64,000 bases of DNA, from the NCBI RefSeq assembly GCF_003260125.1, contig NZ_QHKO01000001.1, positions 1,010,914 through 1,074,913 on the forward strand, given 5' to 3'. Below, in pieces: positions 35,866 through 46,155 of this stretch (its first letter is position 1; each line of letters starts with the position of its first letter). The translations under genes were made by a program, and so were the position numbers. This DNA is from Lujinxingia litoralis. GTDB taxonomy: Bacteria; Myxococcota_A; Bradymonadia; Bradymonadales; Bradymonadaceae. Below the pieces are notes generated by a model that worked only from the letters and a program-made list of their open reading frames with translations, had not been told where the DNA came from and did not search any database.

Positions 35866-36286
35866 CCGTGCCATCCTGGCGCATTCACCGCCAAAATCTC
35901 CCGCGCGACCGGGCGTTTCTGCCACGCGCTGACCTGAAAACCGTCTTCGCCAGGACATTACGGGGTCTACGCCCCCCAAAAAACTCGCTCCCCGTGACAT
36001 CCTGGCACAACGAACCCCCGAAAACTCGTGTTCGCCACGATTTTTCGGGGTCTACGCCCCCCAACTATCCTGTTCAACACGATTTGCATGCCACGCGCTG
36101 ACTCAAATCTCTCGCACGACACGGTTTGCAAGCCACGCGCTGACCCGAATCTCCCGCCCGATACGACTCTTCAGGGTCTACGCCCCCCAGTTTTCCTTCG
36201 CCACACGGTTTGCGAGCCACGCGCTGCCTTGAATCTCTCACCCAACACGCTTTGCACGCCACCGCGCGCCTCGCACCTCGTGCGTC
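35866..36286. repeat. 42-bp phased mosaic repeat array (about 10 units)
   Basis: This stretch is almost exactly ten units of 42 bases. Three unit types share the phase: A with core GGGGTCTACGCCCCCC (about 35950, 36035, 36161), B with core GCCACGCGCTGAC (about 35908, 36077, 36119, 36203 and a decayed copy at 36245) and C with CGTGxCATCCTGGC (about 35866, 35993). The order is C B A C A B B A B B. The phase slips by one base only near 35992. Since 42 is a multiple of three, both strands show 14-residue peptide repeats, but no start site or known protein family supports translation. The A core can form a small GGGG/CCCC hairpin. Confidence 0.75.
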
Positions 36287-36325
36287 CTGGGTCAGGCAGC
36301 CTCGCCAGCCCCACGGGACCGCGCA

Positions 36326-36363
36326 TAAAAAAGCCCCCGGCGCCAGAGCGCCGGGGGCTTTTC
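36326..36363. terminator. bidirectional intrinsic terminator
   Basis: AAAAAAGCCCCCGGCGC and its complement form a long stem with a CAGA loop and an A/T run on each side. It lies just after the stop of the parvulin gene (minus strand) and could also stop transcripts coming through the repeat array. Confidence 0.9.
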
Positions 36364-36381
36364 ATGTCACATCAGCGGAGC

Positions 36382-37641
36382 TTACTTCGCACCGGGCTGC
36401 AACGAGGGGTCGAGCTTAAGTTGACGCCCGGCGCCGGCCGCCGGGGCCTTCTGGCCCTGCTGCGGGGCGACCTGCCCGGGGAGGTTCAGCTGAGGCATCC
36501 CCGGAGGCATCTCATCGGCCGAAGCCGCCATCTCCTGGTTCACCCTAATGTTATCCGCCAGCTTCTCAACGGTGGCCCCTTCCCGCAGCTCGGTCAAAAA
36601 GCGCTGGAAGAGACGCACGCGCAGCTCGTGGCGCAGCTCAACTTCGATGTCGTCTTTGACCTCATCCAGCGTCGCGACCGCGGCGTCACGCTTCTCGACG
36701 AGCTGAATGATGTGGAAGCCGAACTGCGTACGAACCAGATCCGAGACCTGATTGGGCTCCATACCAAAGGCCACCTCGGAGAACTCCGGAACCATGCGAC
36801 CTTTGCCAAAGAAGCCCAGGTCGCCGCCACGCGGCGCGGTCGGCCCTTCGGAGTGCTCACGTGCCAGCGCTTCAAAGTCCGCACCCTCGGCCTTGGCCAA
36901 CTCCAGGATCTCCTGGGCTTTGGCGCGGGCGGTGGCCACAGCCTCGTCATCGGCCCCGCGCTCCACCTTGATCAGGATATGTCGCGCACGCACTTCGTCC
37001 GGACGGGTAAAGCGCTCGGTATGCTCGTTGTAGTAGGTCTCGACATCTTCAGCCGGAACCTCCAGGCCGTACTTGCTCTCCAGGTACTTCTCCAGACGAG
37101 CGTCCCGCGCCATGTTCTCGCGCACCATCTCCTGGTTCAGACCCATCTGCTGGAGATAGCCATTGAACATCGCCTCATTGGGGAAGCGCTCGCGGAACTC
37201 GTTGAAGAGCTTATCGACGTCTTCCTTAGTGGCCACGACGTTGGCCTCTTCCAGGGTGCTCTCGACCAGATAGTGATCGATGGCCAGATCGACAGTCTGG
37301 GCCTTGAGCATATCGAGCATCTGCGCGGGCACCCGCTCCGGGAGACGCGAGGCACGCTGGCGCACCATGTCATTGAAGGTATCCGCCCCTACTTCCTTGC
37401 CATCGATCTTGGCCACGGGGCCGGTCGCGTGGAAGGGGAGTTTCTCAAGGGGAATCTCTTCGGGTTCGGCCTGAGCCTGTGCCTCGTCCTTGGCCGCGCC
37501 CTCCTCGCCGGTGGCCTCGTCTTCGGCCGCGGCGTTTTCGGTGGCTGCTTCCTCTTGTTTGGAGGAATCACAGGCGACGACGCCGCCTCCCAGAGCAGCG
37601 ACGAGCGCAAGCCCGATCAGTCGGCGTTTCTCAAACAGCAT
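36382..37641 (-). CDS. Parvulin-type peptidyl-prolyl isomerase lipoprotein (PrsA/SurA-like)
   Basis: The 419-residue protein has a signal peptide with lipobox (GGGVVAC, Cys 24), an acidic linker, a SurA-like helical chaperone domain (about 75-215) and one rotamase domain (about 220-325: VRARHILIKVERG, FEALAREHSEGPTAPRGGDL, FGFHIIQLVEKR). It probably folds exported or outer membrane proteins from a membrane anchor. The C-terminal 60 residues are Pro/Gln/Gly-rich. Confidence 0.92.
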   Translation of the reverse strand: MLFEKRRLIGLALVAALGGGVVACDSSKQEEAATENAAAEDEATGEEGAAKDEAQAQAEPEEIPLEKLPFHATGPVAKIDGKEVGADTFNDMVRQRASRLPERVPAQMLDMLKAQTVDLAIDHYLVESTLEEANVVATKEDVDKLFNEFRERFPNEAMFNGYLQQMGLNQEMVRENMARDARLEKYLESKYGLEVPAEDVETYYNEHTERFTRPDEVRARHILIKVERGADDEAVATARAKAQEILELAKAEGADFEALAREHSEGPTAPRGGDLGFFGKGRMVPEFSEVAFGMEPNQVSDLVRTQFGFHIIQLVEKRDAAVATLDEVKDDIEVELRHELRVRLFQRFLTELREGATVEKLADNIRVNQEMAASADEMPPGMPQLNLPGQVAPQQGQKAPAAGAGRQLKLDPSLQPGAK

Positions 37642-37807
37642 GAAGTCTCCTGGGTACGTGAAGATATCTGGTTGTCTCGGATGAGCGGGCTCTGGCCTAC
37701 AACTCGTGCCGAAGGGGTGTCAAGCCGGCGCTCCGAGCACCGGGTTATCTCGCCGCCCAAAACCGGCTGCGCCTCTCGGGCATTCCGAGCGCCCCTCACC
37801 GACATGT

Positions 37808-39346
37808 CTAAAGAGGTAAGGCCTGCATTACGGTGAGCACCAGCGCAGACCAGTGCTGCGAGAACCAGGCCGCCCCGGCCCCCATCACCCGTAGAGGTCC
37901 GGCCGGATCAGCAGCCTGCACAAACCACACAGGATCCCTCGCCATTTCGCCGGCCAGCTCCACCGGCCCGAAGAGGTGCGCCACGACCGCCGCCCCCAAC
38001 GCCAGCTGCCAGGCCACGCGCCCCAGGGAGTTAGACCAGTCGGTCGACGTCGAGACCAGCGACCAGACCAGCGCCAGCACCGCAGGAGAGGCCGCCGTCA
38101 TCAGACGCAGCCCGTAGCCGAACTCGCTGGCCTGAGCTCCGATCATCAAAAACGCCATCGGCACGACCACCAGGCTCAGGCAGACCTCGGCCCACTCACC
38201 GATGCTTCGTGGCGGGCGAAACCAGCGGTCCAGTCGGAGGCGACGACGCCGCATCACCGGATCGCTATCGGCCCGGTGATGCTCTTTGTAGGCGTCGTAA
38301 TCGAGCTCCAGCTTTTCGCCGGCGCCCAGCAGGCCTCCGACCACCTCCCGAGCGCTTCGCTTGCGTCGAAACGTATCCGGATCCACCGACGCCAGGATAT
38401 CCACCTGCTCCCCCATCGCCGGACCACGCACCTCACTAATAGCCACGGGTGATGAGGCATCCTGGCCCCTCTCGATCCGGTCCAGCGCCTGGAGCAGCTC
38501 ACTGGCGCCGGGAAGTCGTTGGTCGGGATCTTTTTCCAGCAGCGCGCGCAACAGGCCATGCAGCCGGGAATCGATCGCAGCCAGCTGGGGAAGCTCCAGC
38601 GGCTTGCGCGAGACGTGTGCGCTGATCGCATCGTCGACGCTCGCTGCTCGCACCGCCTGCTCCCCGGCTAACATCTCATAGAAGAGCAGCCCCAGCGCGT
38701 ACATATCAGCGGCCGGCCCCACCGGCAGTCCTCGGGCCTGCTCCGGCGCGATGTAGCGAGGGGTCCCCACCGCGATCCCTTCACGGGTCAGATCGACAAT
38801 GGACTCGTCTTCGAGTTTCGAGAGCACTTTGGCCATGCCAAAATCGAGCACTTTGACCTTGTAGCCCCCGTAGCGGGTTGGGGAGAGCATGACGTTCGCG
38901 GGCTTTAAGTCCCGATGAATCACCCCGTGCTCGTGCGCCACCTGCAGGGCCATGGCGATCTGGCGAATCACGTCGATGGCGACCTCTGCGCGCATCGGGT
39001 TGTGGTGCACCACCTTATCGAGCGTCTCCCCCTCCACGTACTCCAGCACCATGAAGATGAGCCCCTGGCCGGAGCGCCCCCAGTCGTAGAGCGAGATGAT
39101 GTTGGAGTGCACCAGCGTGCGAACCACCGTCATCTCGCGCTGGAAGCGCCCGATCGCCGTCTCGGAGGCCGGGCTATCCGCCGGAGGAATCGCCTTGATG
39201 GCCACGCGCTCGCTGGTGAGCTCGTCCACCGCGCTGAAGATCATGCCGTAGGCCCCGGCGCCGACGCGTTGCCCGATTCGGTAGCGTTGCTCCAGCAGGT
39301 CACCCGGCCGGATCAATTGCTGTAGTCGTCGGTGCGGCTCGTTCAT
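37808..39346 (-). CDS. Ser/Thr protein kinase with C-terminal membrane segments
   Basis: The 512-residue protein has a Hanks-type kinase domain (about 22-285) with glycine loop GAGAYGMIF, Lys51 (VAIK), HRDLKPANV (144-152), DFG (168-170) and APEQ; the catalytic set is complete. Residues 385-512 contain about four hydrophobic segments (for example LSLVVVPMAFLMIGAQAS), so the kinase is tethered to the inner membrane by its C-terminus. It lies 9 bases downstream of another kinase of the same design and is probably cotranscribed with it. No extracellular sensor domain is seen. Confidence 0.9.
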   Translation of the reverse strand: MNEPHRRLQQLIRPGDLLEQRYRIGQRVGAGAYGMIFSAVDELTSERVAIKAIPPADSPASETAIGRFQREMTVVRTLVHSNIISLYDWGRSGQGLIFMVLEYVEGETLDKVVHHNPMRAEVAIDVIRQIAMALQVAHEHGVIHRDLKPANVMLSPTRYGGYKVKVLDFGMAKVLSKLEDESIVDLTREGIAVGTPRYIAPEQARGLPVGPAADMYALGLLFYEMLAGEQAVRAASVDDAISAHVSRKPLELPQLAAIDSRLHGLLRALLEKDPDQRLPGASELLQALDRIERGQDASSPVAISEVRGPAMGEQVDILASVDPDTFRRKRSAREVVGGLLGAGEKLELDYDAYKEHHRADSDPVMRRRRLRLDRWFRPPRSIGEWAEVCLSLVVVPMAFLMIGAQASEFGYGLRLMTAASPAVLALVWSLVSTSTDWSNSLGRVAWQLALGAAVVAHLFGPVELAGEMARDPVWFVQAADPAGPLRVMGAGAAWFSQHWSALVLTVMQALPL

Positions 39347-39355
39347 CCCATCCTC

Positions 39356-41035
39356 TTATCCGGCCCAGGGCAACATCGGCTCCAGCATCTCATAGATCGC
39401 GGCAATCGCTCCGGCGATCGCCCCCAGCGTCACGCGCAGCGCCATCGGGATCTGCTCCGGACTCAGCCCGAGAAACCAAAGGGTATCGCCACGCAACCCA
39501 CGGGCCGCGTCACCGGGAATGAGCAGCCCCACCAGCACCAGAGCGATCGCACTGGCCGCAGCATAGCGCTTCACCCAGGGCAGCAACCAGCGGCGAGTCA
39601 CATCGGAAAAATGCAGGGTATGGGAGAACGCCACCCAGATAAAACTCAGAACACAAGGTAGCGCCCCGACCACCGCCCGGGCCGACGCCCCCAGCGGTGA
39701 AGCCGCCGCCGATACCAGGGCAAACGACAGGAAGGTCAGCAGGCCCAGCGCCAGCACTCCGACCAGCGTCAGCCGCCAGTGTGCATGAGTCGCCGCCCGC
39801 TCCTGGTGCTGGCGAAGCTCGGCCACCGAAGGGTCTTTCTCACGAGCGAGCTGCCGTTGCTGCCGAGCCACCGTCCCCAGGTCCAGGTCCAGCTCCCCGG
39901 CGTTTCGAGGGCGCGCCCGGGCGACGCTGCGTTGCGGTGACGGCGCCGAAGCCCCCCGCGCGCCCAGGGCCCGTACGCTCCCCGACGAGGTGCCGGCGCC
40001 TGACCGAAGCTCCTTCTCCGAGTCTTCGGGCAGGGGCAGGTACCCCTTCCCCGAGAAGACATCCTCCGATGCATCGGAGGCTTCCGTCATCGCCCGAGGG
40101 GTCTGCGGGGCGGTCGGCTGAGCCCCCCTCTCACGCGCGCGACCGGCCAGGATGTCATCGAGTTCCTGGCGAATCTCTCCGGCGGAGGCATAGCGCCTGG
40201 AGGGATGGCGCTCGGTCGCCCGATGGATGATGGCCCGCAGCTCCTCGGGCAGCCCTTCGATGCCCTCCAGGGGAAGCGGCTCCTCGGAGAGATGAAAGCG
40301 CGCGACCTTTGCCACGCTGGACTCATCGATGCAGGGCCGGCCGGTGCACATCTCAAAGAAGATCAATCCCACGCTGTAGAGGTCACTCGCGGCGCTGACC
40401 TTCTGCCCCAGGATCTGCTCAGGGCTCATATAGCGGGGGGTGCCGATGAACTGGGTGGACTGGCGTCCCGAGCTTGTCTTGACCTTCTCTTCCGCTCGCT
40501 CCACCAGCTTAGCCACGCCGAAGTCGAGCACCTTCACCGTCAGCGCCCCGCGGGCGGTACGACCGACCATGATATTGGCCGGCTTTAAGTCACGGTGAAT
40601 AATATGATGGGCGTGGGCCTCCTGCAGACTCTCCAGAATCTGGAGGCACCACTCCATGGAGCGGCGTTTGCCCAGCGCGCCGTGCTTCTCAATGACTTCA
40701 TCCAGGGTGCGCCCGTCGACGTACTCCAGCACCATGTAAGGGATGCCCTCGGAGGTCTTTCCGAAGTCGAAGATCGCCACGGTATGCGGGCTCTTCAGCC
40801 GGCTGGCCAGGCGCACTTCATTCATGAAGCGCTCGGCCACCTCGGGATGAGAGGCCATCACCTCGGGACGCAAAAACTTCAGGGCCACGTCGCGATCCAT
40901 CACCTCATGACGGGCGTGAATCACCGTGGCAAAACTCCCCTCCCCCAGCGGCCGCACGATGCGGTACTTGTCGTCAAAGAGCATCCCGGCGCGCAGCTCA
41001 GCGTAGGCGCGGGTCTCAGTGCCGTGGTGGGTCAT
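39356..41035 (-). CDS. Ser/Thr protein kinase with C-terminal membrane segments
   Basis: The 559-residue protein has a complete Hanks-type kinase domain (about 24-290): GEGSFATVIH, Lys53 (VALK), HRDLKPANI (147-155), DFG (171-173) and SPEQ. A charged linker follows, then about four hydrophobic segments (about 420-555, LTLVGVLALGLLTFLSFALV). It shares kinase type and membrane tail with the kinase directly downstream, as expected for a tandem duplication. I chose ATG 41035, preceded by AAGGA; a GTG six codons earlier is possible. Confidence 0.9.
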   Translation of the reverse strand: MTHHGTETRAYAELRAGMLFDDKYRIVRPLGEGSFATVIHARHEVMDRDVALKFLRPEVMASHPEVAERFMNEVRLASRLKSPHTVAIFDFGKTSEGIPYMVLEYVDGRTLDEVIEKHGALGKRRSMEWCLQILESLQEAHAHHIIHRDLKPANIMVGRTARGALTVKVLDFGVAKLVERAEEKVKTSSGRQSTQFIGTPRYMSPEQILGQKVSAASDLYSVGLIFFEMCTGRPCIDESSVAKVARFHLSEEPLPLEGIEGLPEELRAIIHRATERHPSRRYASAGEIRQELDDILAGRARERGAQPTAPQTPRAMTEASDASEDVFSGKGYLPLPEDSEKELRSGAGTSSGSVRALGARGASAPSPQRSVARARPRNAGELDLDLGTVARQQRQLAREKDPSVAELRQHQERAATHAHWRLTLVGVLALGLLTFLSFALVSAAASPLGASARAVVGALPCVLSFIWVAFSHTLHFSDVTRRWLLPWVKRYAAASAIALVLVGLLIPGDAARGLRGDTLWFLGLSPEQIPMALRVTLGAIAGAIAAIYEMLEPMLPWAG

Positions 41036-41211
41036 GCGTCCTTCTTTTAGCACAGTCGTGCACCGTCTCAGCGCGGGTGCACCGTCTCAGCGGGCCTCAT
41101 CCGGCGAGAATCTAACATCGCGCCGCCAGACGGTCCATCGCATAGACCGGGGGCTGCGAGTGGCGCAGTGTGGCGAGTGTCGCGGGACTTAAGCGTCGCG
41201 TCCGAAACATC

Positions 41212-41253
41212 AAAAAAGCCGGCCCCGCGCTTAAGCGCGGGGCCGGCTTCTTA
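41212..41253 (-). terminator. groEL intrinsic terminator
   Basis: Read on the minus strand, a 15-base stem GCCGGCCCCGCGCTT/AAGCGCGGGGCCGGC is followed by a T run, about 85 bases after the groEL stop. The rest of the gap to the kinase gene (41054-41339) holds nothing else I can name. Confidence 0.9.
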
Positions 41254-41339
41254 AAACACACAACCGCAAGGGCAGTGTCACAGGACCTGCAAGGAGGTCG
41301 GGCGCCCGGGACGGCTTACACCAGCCCCGAGCCCGGGGC

Positions 41340-43010
<1,671 letters not shown>

Positions 43011-43088
43011 TCAAGGGTCTGGGTGCTCGCTTATTAAGCGAGTCAATACAGCCGTTCAACAGCCTGAGTTCTGCAAAGGGCAGAAGGC

Positions 43089-43379
43089 TCAGTCGGTGAT
43101 CACCGCCAGGATCTCTTCTTCACGAAGGATCAGGTGCTCTTCGCCGTTGATCGTCACATCCGTGCCGGAGTACTTGCCAAAGAGGACCTTATCGCCTTCT
43201 TTGACCTGCAGAGCCACGGGCTTACCGTCATCGCCGGGCTTGCCTTTACCGGTGGCACGCACGATCCCTTCCAGGGGCTTCTCTTTGGCGGTGTCGGGGA
43301 TGATGATGCCGGTCGAGGTTTTCTCTTCACCGGCCACGCGCTGGATAAGGACGCGATCATACAGGGGCTGAATCTTCAT
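43089..43379 (-). CDS. groES: Co-chaperonin GroES (Hsp10)
   Basis: The 96-residue protein caps the GroEL ring. It has [15 protein letters not shown], the mobile-loop region [18 protein letters not shown] and the closing [17 protein letters not shown]. It is the first gene of the groESL operon, starting 67 bases from the CIRCE element. Confidence 0.98.
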   Translation of the reverse strand: MKIQPLYDRVLIQRVAGEEKTSTGIIIPDTAKEKPLEGIVRATGKGKPGDDGKPVALQVKEGDKVLFGKYSGTDVTINGEEHLILREEEILAVITD

Positions 43380-43446
43380 CGCTTCACCTCGTAGAATGGG
43401 TTATGAAATAAGGTGTTTGAGTGAATCAGAGACCGGAATCGGCCTC

Positions 43447-43473
43447 TTAGCACTCTCGACCGGAGAGTGCTAA
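43447..43473 (-). promoter_or_regulatory. CIRCE operator (HrcA binding site)
   Basis: TTAGCACTC-N9-GAGTGCTAA, a perfect match to the CIRCE consensus with the exact 9-base spacer. It lies just downstream of the predicted groES transcription start, so the heat-shock repressor HrcA should control groESL. hrcA itself is not in the window. Confidence 0.97.
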
Positions 43474-43481
43474 CGCGGCAT

Positions 43482-43509
43482 ACCGTATGCGCGGCCCTAA
43501 CCAAGTCAA
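43482..43509 (-). promoter_or_regulatory. sigma70-type promoter of groESL
   Basis: On the minus strand TTGACT is followed after 16 bases by TACGGT. The predicted start would fall at or just before the CIRCE operator, the usual arrangement. Confidence 0.55.
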
Positions 43510-43652
43510 GCAGAAAAGTTTAAGACATCCCCGAAGCCCTTACAGGATGCGGACCTGGCGCCTTTCACAATCATTGACCGTGCGCCTGCTGCTCCGATCT
43601 TCTGGCCTTGCTCCCCTGGCGAGGCAGCCCCGAACAAGCGACGAGATTCATT

Positions 43653-44939
43653 GTGAAAGAGACCTTCGATCCGCAGCTGCTCACCGAGCAGGCCCGTGGC
43701 GTTCGCCGCGCTGCGCGCCAGCTGGCTCGCCAGCCCGGCTCGGTGCGCGACGATGCCCTCCAGCACATGGCGCAATCCCTGCGCGCGCACACCGAAGCCA
43801 TCCTCCAGGCCAACCAGGCCGACCTGGCGCGAGCTCGCCATAACGACTTAAGTGATGCCTTCATCGACCGCCTCCGCTTAACCCCGGAGCGCATCGAACA
43901 GATGGCCGCAGCCATCGACGAGGTGCGTGCCCTGGCCGACCCGGTTGGCGGCTATGATGAAATGTGGATGCGCCCCAACGGACTCCAGGTGGCCCGAAAA
44001 CGCATCCCCCTGGGCGTCATCGGCATCATCTACGAGGCGCGTCCCAATGTGACCAGCGACGCCGCCGCGCTCTGCTTAAAGAGCGGCAACGGCGTGATGC
44101 TCAAAGGCGGCAGCGATGCCTACGCCTCCAACCTGGCCGTGGTCACCGCGATGCGCCAGGGGCTTCGGGCCAGCGCGCTGCCCGAGGACGCCTGCCAGGC
44201 CATTGGCTTTGTCGAGAGCCGGGCACGCGAGGCCACCACTCATTTGCTCACGCTGAGTGAGGCCATCGACGTGATCATCCCCCGCGGCGGCAAGGGCCTG
44301 ATTCACTTCGTGCACCAGCACTCCCGCATCCCGGTCATCAAACACGATGAGGGGGTCTGCCACCTGGTCGTCGACGGGTCGGCCGACGTAGAGGTAGTCG
44401 AGCGTGTGGTGCTCAACGCAAAAACCCAACGCCCCGGCGTATGCAATGCCGCCGAGACGCTGCTCTTTACGCGCAACGCGCTGGGCGTCCACGTGGAGCG
44501 CTGCCTTAAGGCCCTGGCCCGCGCCGGCGTTAAACTCCACCTCTGTGAGACCAGCGCCGCCATTGCCGAGTCACTGGACATCGCCTACACCCCGGCCACC
44601 GACCAGGCTTACGCCACCGAATTTTTGAGTCTGGAACTATCGGTCAAAGTGGTCGACGACCTGGAGGCCGCCATCGCCCATATCGACCGCTTTGGCTCGC
44701 GTCACTCCGAAGCGCTGCTGACCGAGAACTACCCGCAAACCCAGCGCTTTATCGACGCGGTCGACTCCTCGGTGGTACTGATCAACGCCTCCACGCGCTT
44801 CAGCGACGGAGGCCAACTGGGCCTGGGCGCCGAGATTGGCATCAGCACCACCCGCATGCACGCCTACGGCCCCATGGGGTTAAAGGAATTGACGACCACC
44901 AAATTCGTTGTGTTAGGTACGGGACAGATCCGGGAGTGA
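43653..44939 (+). CDS. proA: Gamma-glutamyl phosphate reductase
   Basis: The 428-residue enzyme reduces gamma-glutamyl phosphate to glutamate semialdehyde in proline synthesis. It shows the aldehyde-dehydrogenase-type fold with the active-site Cys in RPGVCNAAETLL, IYEARPNVTSDAAALCLKSG and the C-terminal HAYGPMGLKELTT. I chose GTG 43653 by family length; a TTG 15 codons upstream is possible. proB is not adjacent. Confidence 0.95.
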   Translation: MKETFDPQLLTEQARGVRRAARQLARQPGSVRDDALQHMAQSLRAHTEAILQANQADLARARHNDLSDAFIDRLRLTPERIEQMAAAIDEVRALADPVGGYDEMWMRPNGLQVARKRIPLGVIGIIYEARPNVTSDAAALCLKSGNGVMLKGGSDAYASNLAVVTAMRQGLRASALPEDACQAIGFVESRAREATTHLLTLSEAIDVIIPRGGKGLIHFVHQHSRIPVIKHDEGVCHLVVDGSADVEVVERVVLNAKTQRPGVCNAAETLLFTRNALGVHVERCLKALARAGVKLHLCETSAAIAESLDIAYTPATDQAYATEFLSLELSVKVVDDLEAAIAHIDRFGSRHSEALLTENYPQTQRFIDAVDSSVVLINASTRFSDGGQLGLGAEIGISTTRMHAYGPMGLKELTTTKFVVLGTGQIRE

Positions 44940-45037
44940 CCCGCGATGTTGGCCTCGCCAGTGGGCTCCCACTATACTCGTACAGCCCGCGAGGCCTCCT
45001 GCTGCATACGCCGGCAGGTTACCAATCCAGGAGAGGA

Positions 45038-45484
45038 ATGAAGACAGAGAGCGCCGCTTCCACCCCGAACACCGACCAGACCGACCTCGATCAGGAGCTG
45101 ACCGAGGTTGCCCGTGGCATTGCCGCGGTCACCTGGGATCTCAAAGCCCTTAACACCACCGTCATCGATCTGCGCGGCCGGGTGAGCTACACCGACTTCA
45201 TTGTGGTGGCCACCGGCACCTCCGAGCGCCACGTGCAGGCCCTGGCCCGCCGCGTCGACCAGGAGATGCGCGAGTCGGGACGCAAGACCATGGGCGCCGA
45301 AGGTCTCGACACCGGCCGCTGGGCTCTGCTCGACTACGGTGACATCATCGTACACATCTTCCATCAAGACGCCCGCAGCGACTACGATCTGGAGCGCATG
45401 TGGTCCGAAGCCCCTCGCCTCGAACTGGAGGGAGCGCCGGCCGAGCTCTACGGGCACTTTGACGGCGAAGCCTTTGACGCCTGA
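45038..45484 (+). CDS. rsfS: Ribosomal silencing factor RsfS
   Basis: The 148-residue protein binds L14 and blocks subunit joining when nutrients run low. It has the family core ALNTTVIDLRGRVSYTDFIV, VATGTSERHVQALA and the ending DYGDIIVHIFHQDARSDYDL. AGGAGAGG precedes the ATG at 45038. Its convergent neighbour rlmH is a common genomic partner. Confidence 0.95.
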   Translation: MKTESAASTPNTDQTDLDQELTEVARGIAAVTWDLKALNTTVIDLRGRVSYTDFIVVATGTSERHVQALARRVDQEMRESGRKTMGAEGLDTGRWALLDYGDIIVHIFHQDARSDYDLERMWSEAPRLELEGAPAELYGHFDGEAFDA

Positions 45485-45526
45485 TTCGCCCCCGGCCCGT
45501 CCGCGCACCTCTTGAGAGGTTGCCTT

Positions 45527-45559
45527 CACGCCCCCGCAGGCTCGACCTGCGGGGGCGTG
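45527..45559. terminator. hairpin between rsfS and rlmH
   Basis: A perfect 14-base stem CACGCCCCCGCAGG/CCTGCGGGGGCGTG with a 5-base loop separates the convergent genes. Only a short TT follows, so it is a plausible but T-poor terminator for both sides. Confidence 0.6.
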
Positions 45560-45587
45560 GTTACTCTGGCGCCGCTCACCGACGGGC

Positions 45588-46055
45588 TCACTTATGGTAG
45601 GGCTCACCGCGAATGATGGTCATCGCCCGGTAGAGCTGCTCCCACAGCATCATTCGCGCCATCTCGTGGGGGAAGGTCATCTTCGAGAGGGAGAGTCGCC
45701 GCTGGCTCTCCCGGCACAAGGGGCGATCCAGCCCGTGGGCACTCCCGATATAGAAGACCACGTGGCGCTGCCCGCTGACCATCCACTCATCCATCCATTC
45801 GGCGAGCTGGTGACTGTCGATCTGCTTGCCGCCCTCCATCATCGCGATGGTCAGGGCCCCCTCGGGCGTGACCTTGCGCATGGCTTCGGCCTCTTCGGCA
45901 AGCGCACCGGCCACATCGTGACCGCTGACCCGGGCCTCGCGAACCTCGATATCTTCGACCGGCAGATGATGAGCCAACCGCTCGCGATACTCCCTGGCGA
46001 GTTCGCCCAGGCGCCCTTCGCGCATTTTGCCCACCGCCACCACACTGATCTTCAT
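45588..46055 (-). CDS. rlmH: 23S rRNA (pseudouridine1915-N3)-methyltransferase
   Basis: The 155-residue SPOUT methyltransferase modifies position 1915 of 23S rRNA on the assembled ribosome. It has MKISVVAVGKMREG at the start and the SAM-knot signatures VFYIGSAHGLDRPL and MLWEQLYRAMTIIRGEPYHK. I chose ATG 46055, which gives the normal length and has GGAGAAGG upstream. Confidence 0.96.
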   Translation of the reverse strand: MKISVVAVGKMREGRLGELAREYRERLAHHLPVEDIEVREARVSGHDVAGALAEEAEAMRKVTPEGALTIAMMEGGKQIDSHQLAEWMDEWMVSGQRHVVFYIGSAHGLDRPLCRESQRRLSLSKMTFPHEMARMMLWEQLYRAMTIIRGEPYHK

Positions 46056-46155
46056 CCCTTCTCCGCTTCCAGAAAAATCTACTCTCGCCACGCAAGAGGT
46101 CGGACTCGCCCGTCGATAATAGGACCTGCCACGCCTCCTTTGGCCGGAGACTACC

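Noticed and set aside
35866..36286. CRISPR array
   Set aside because: Units are contiguous, come in three types and have no unique spacers between identical repeats; no cas gene is present.
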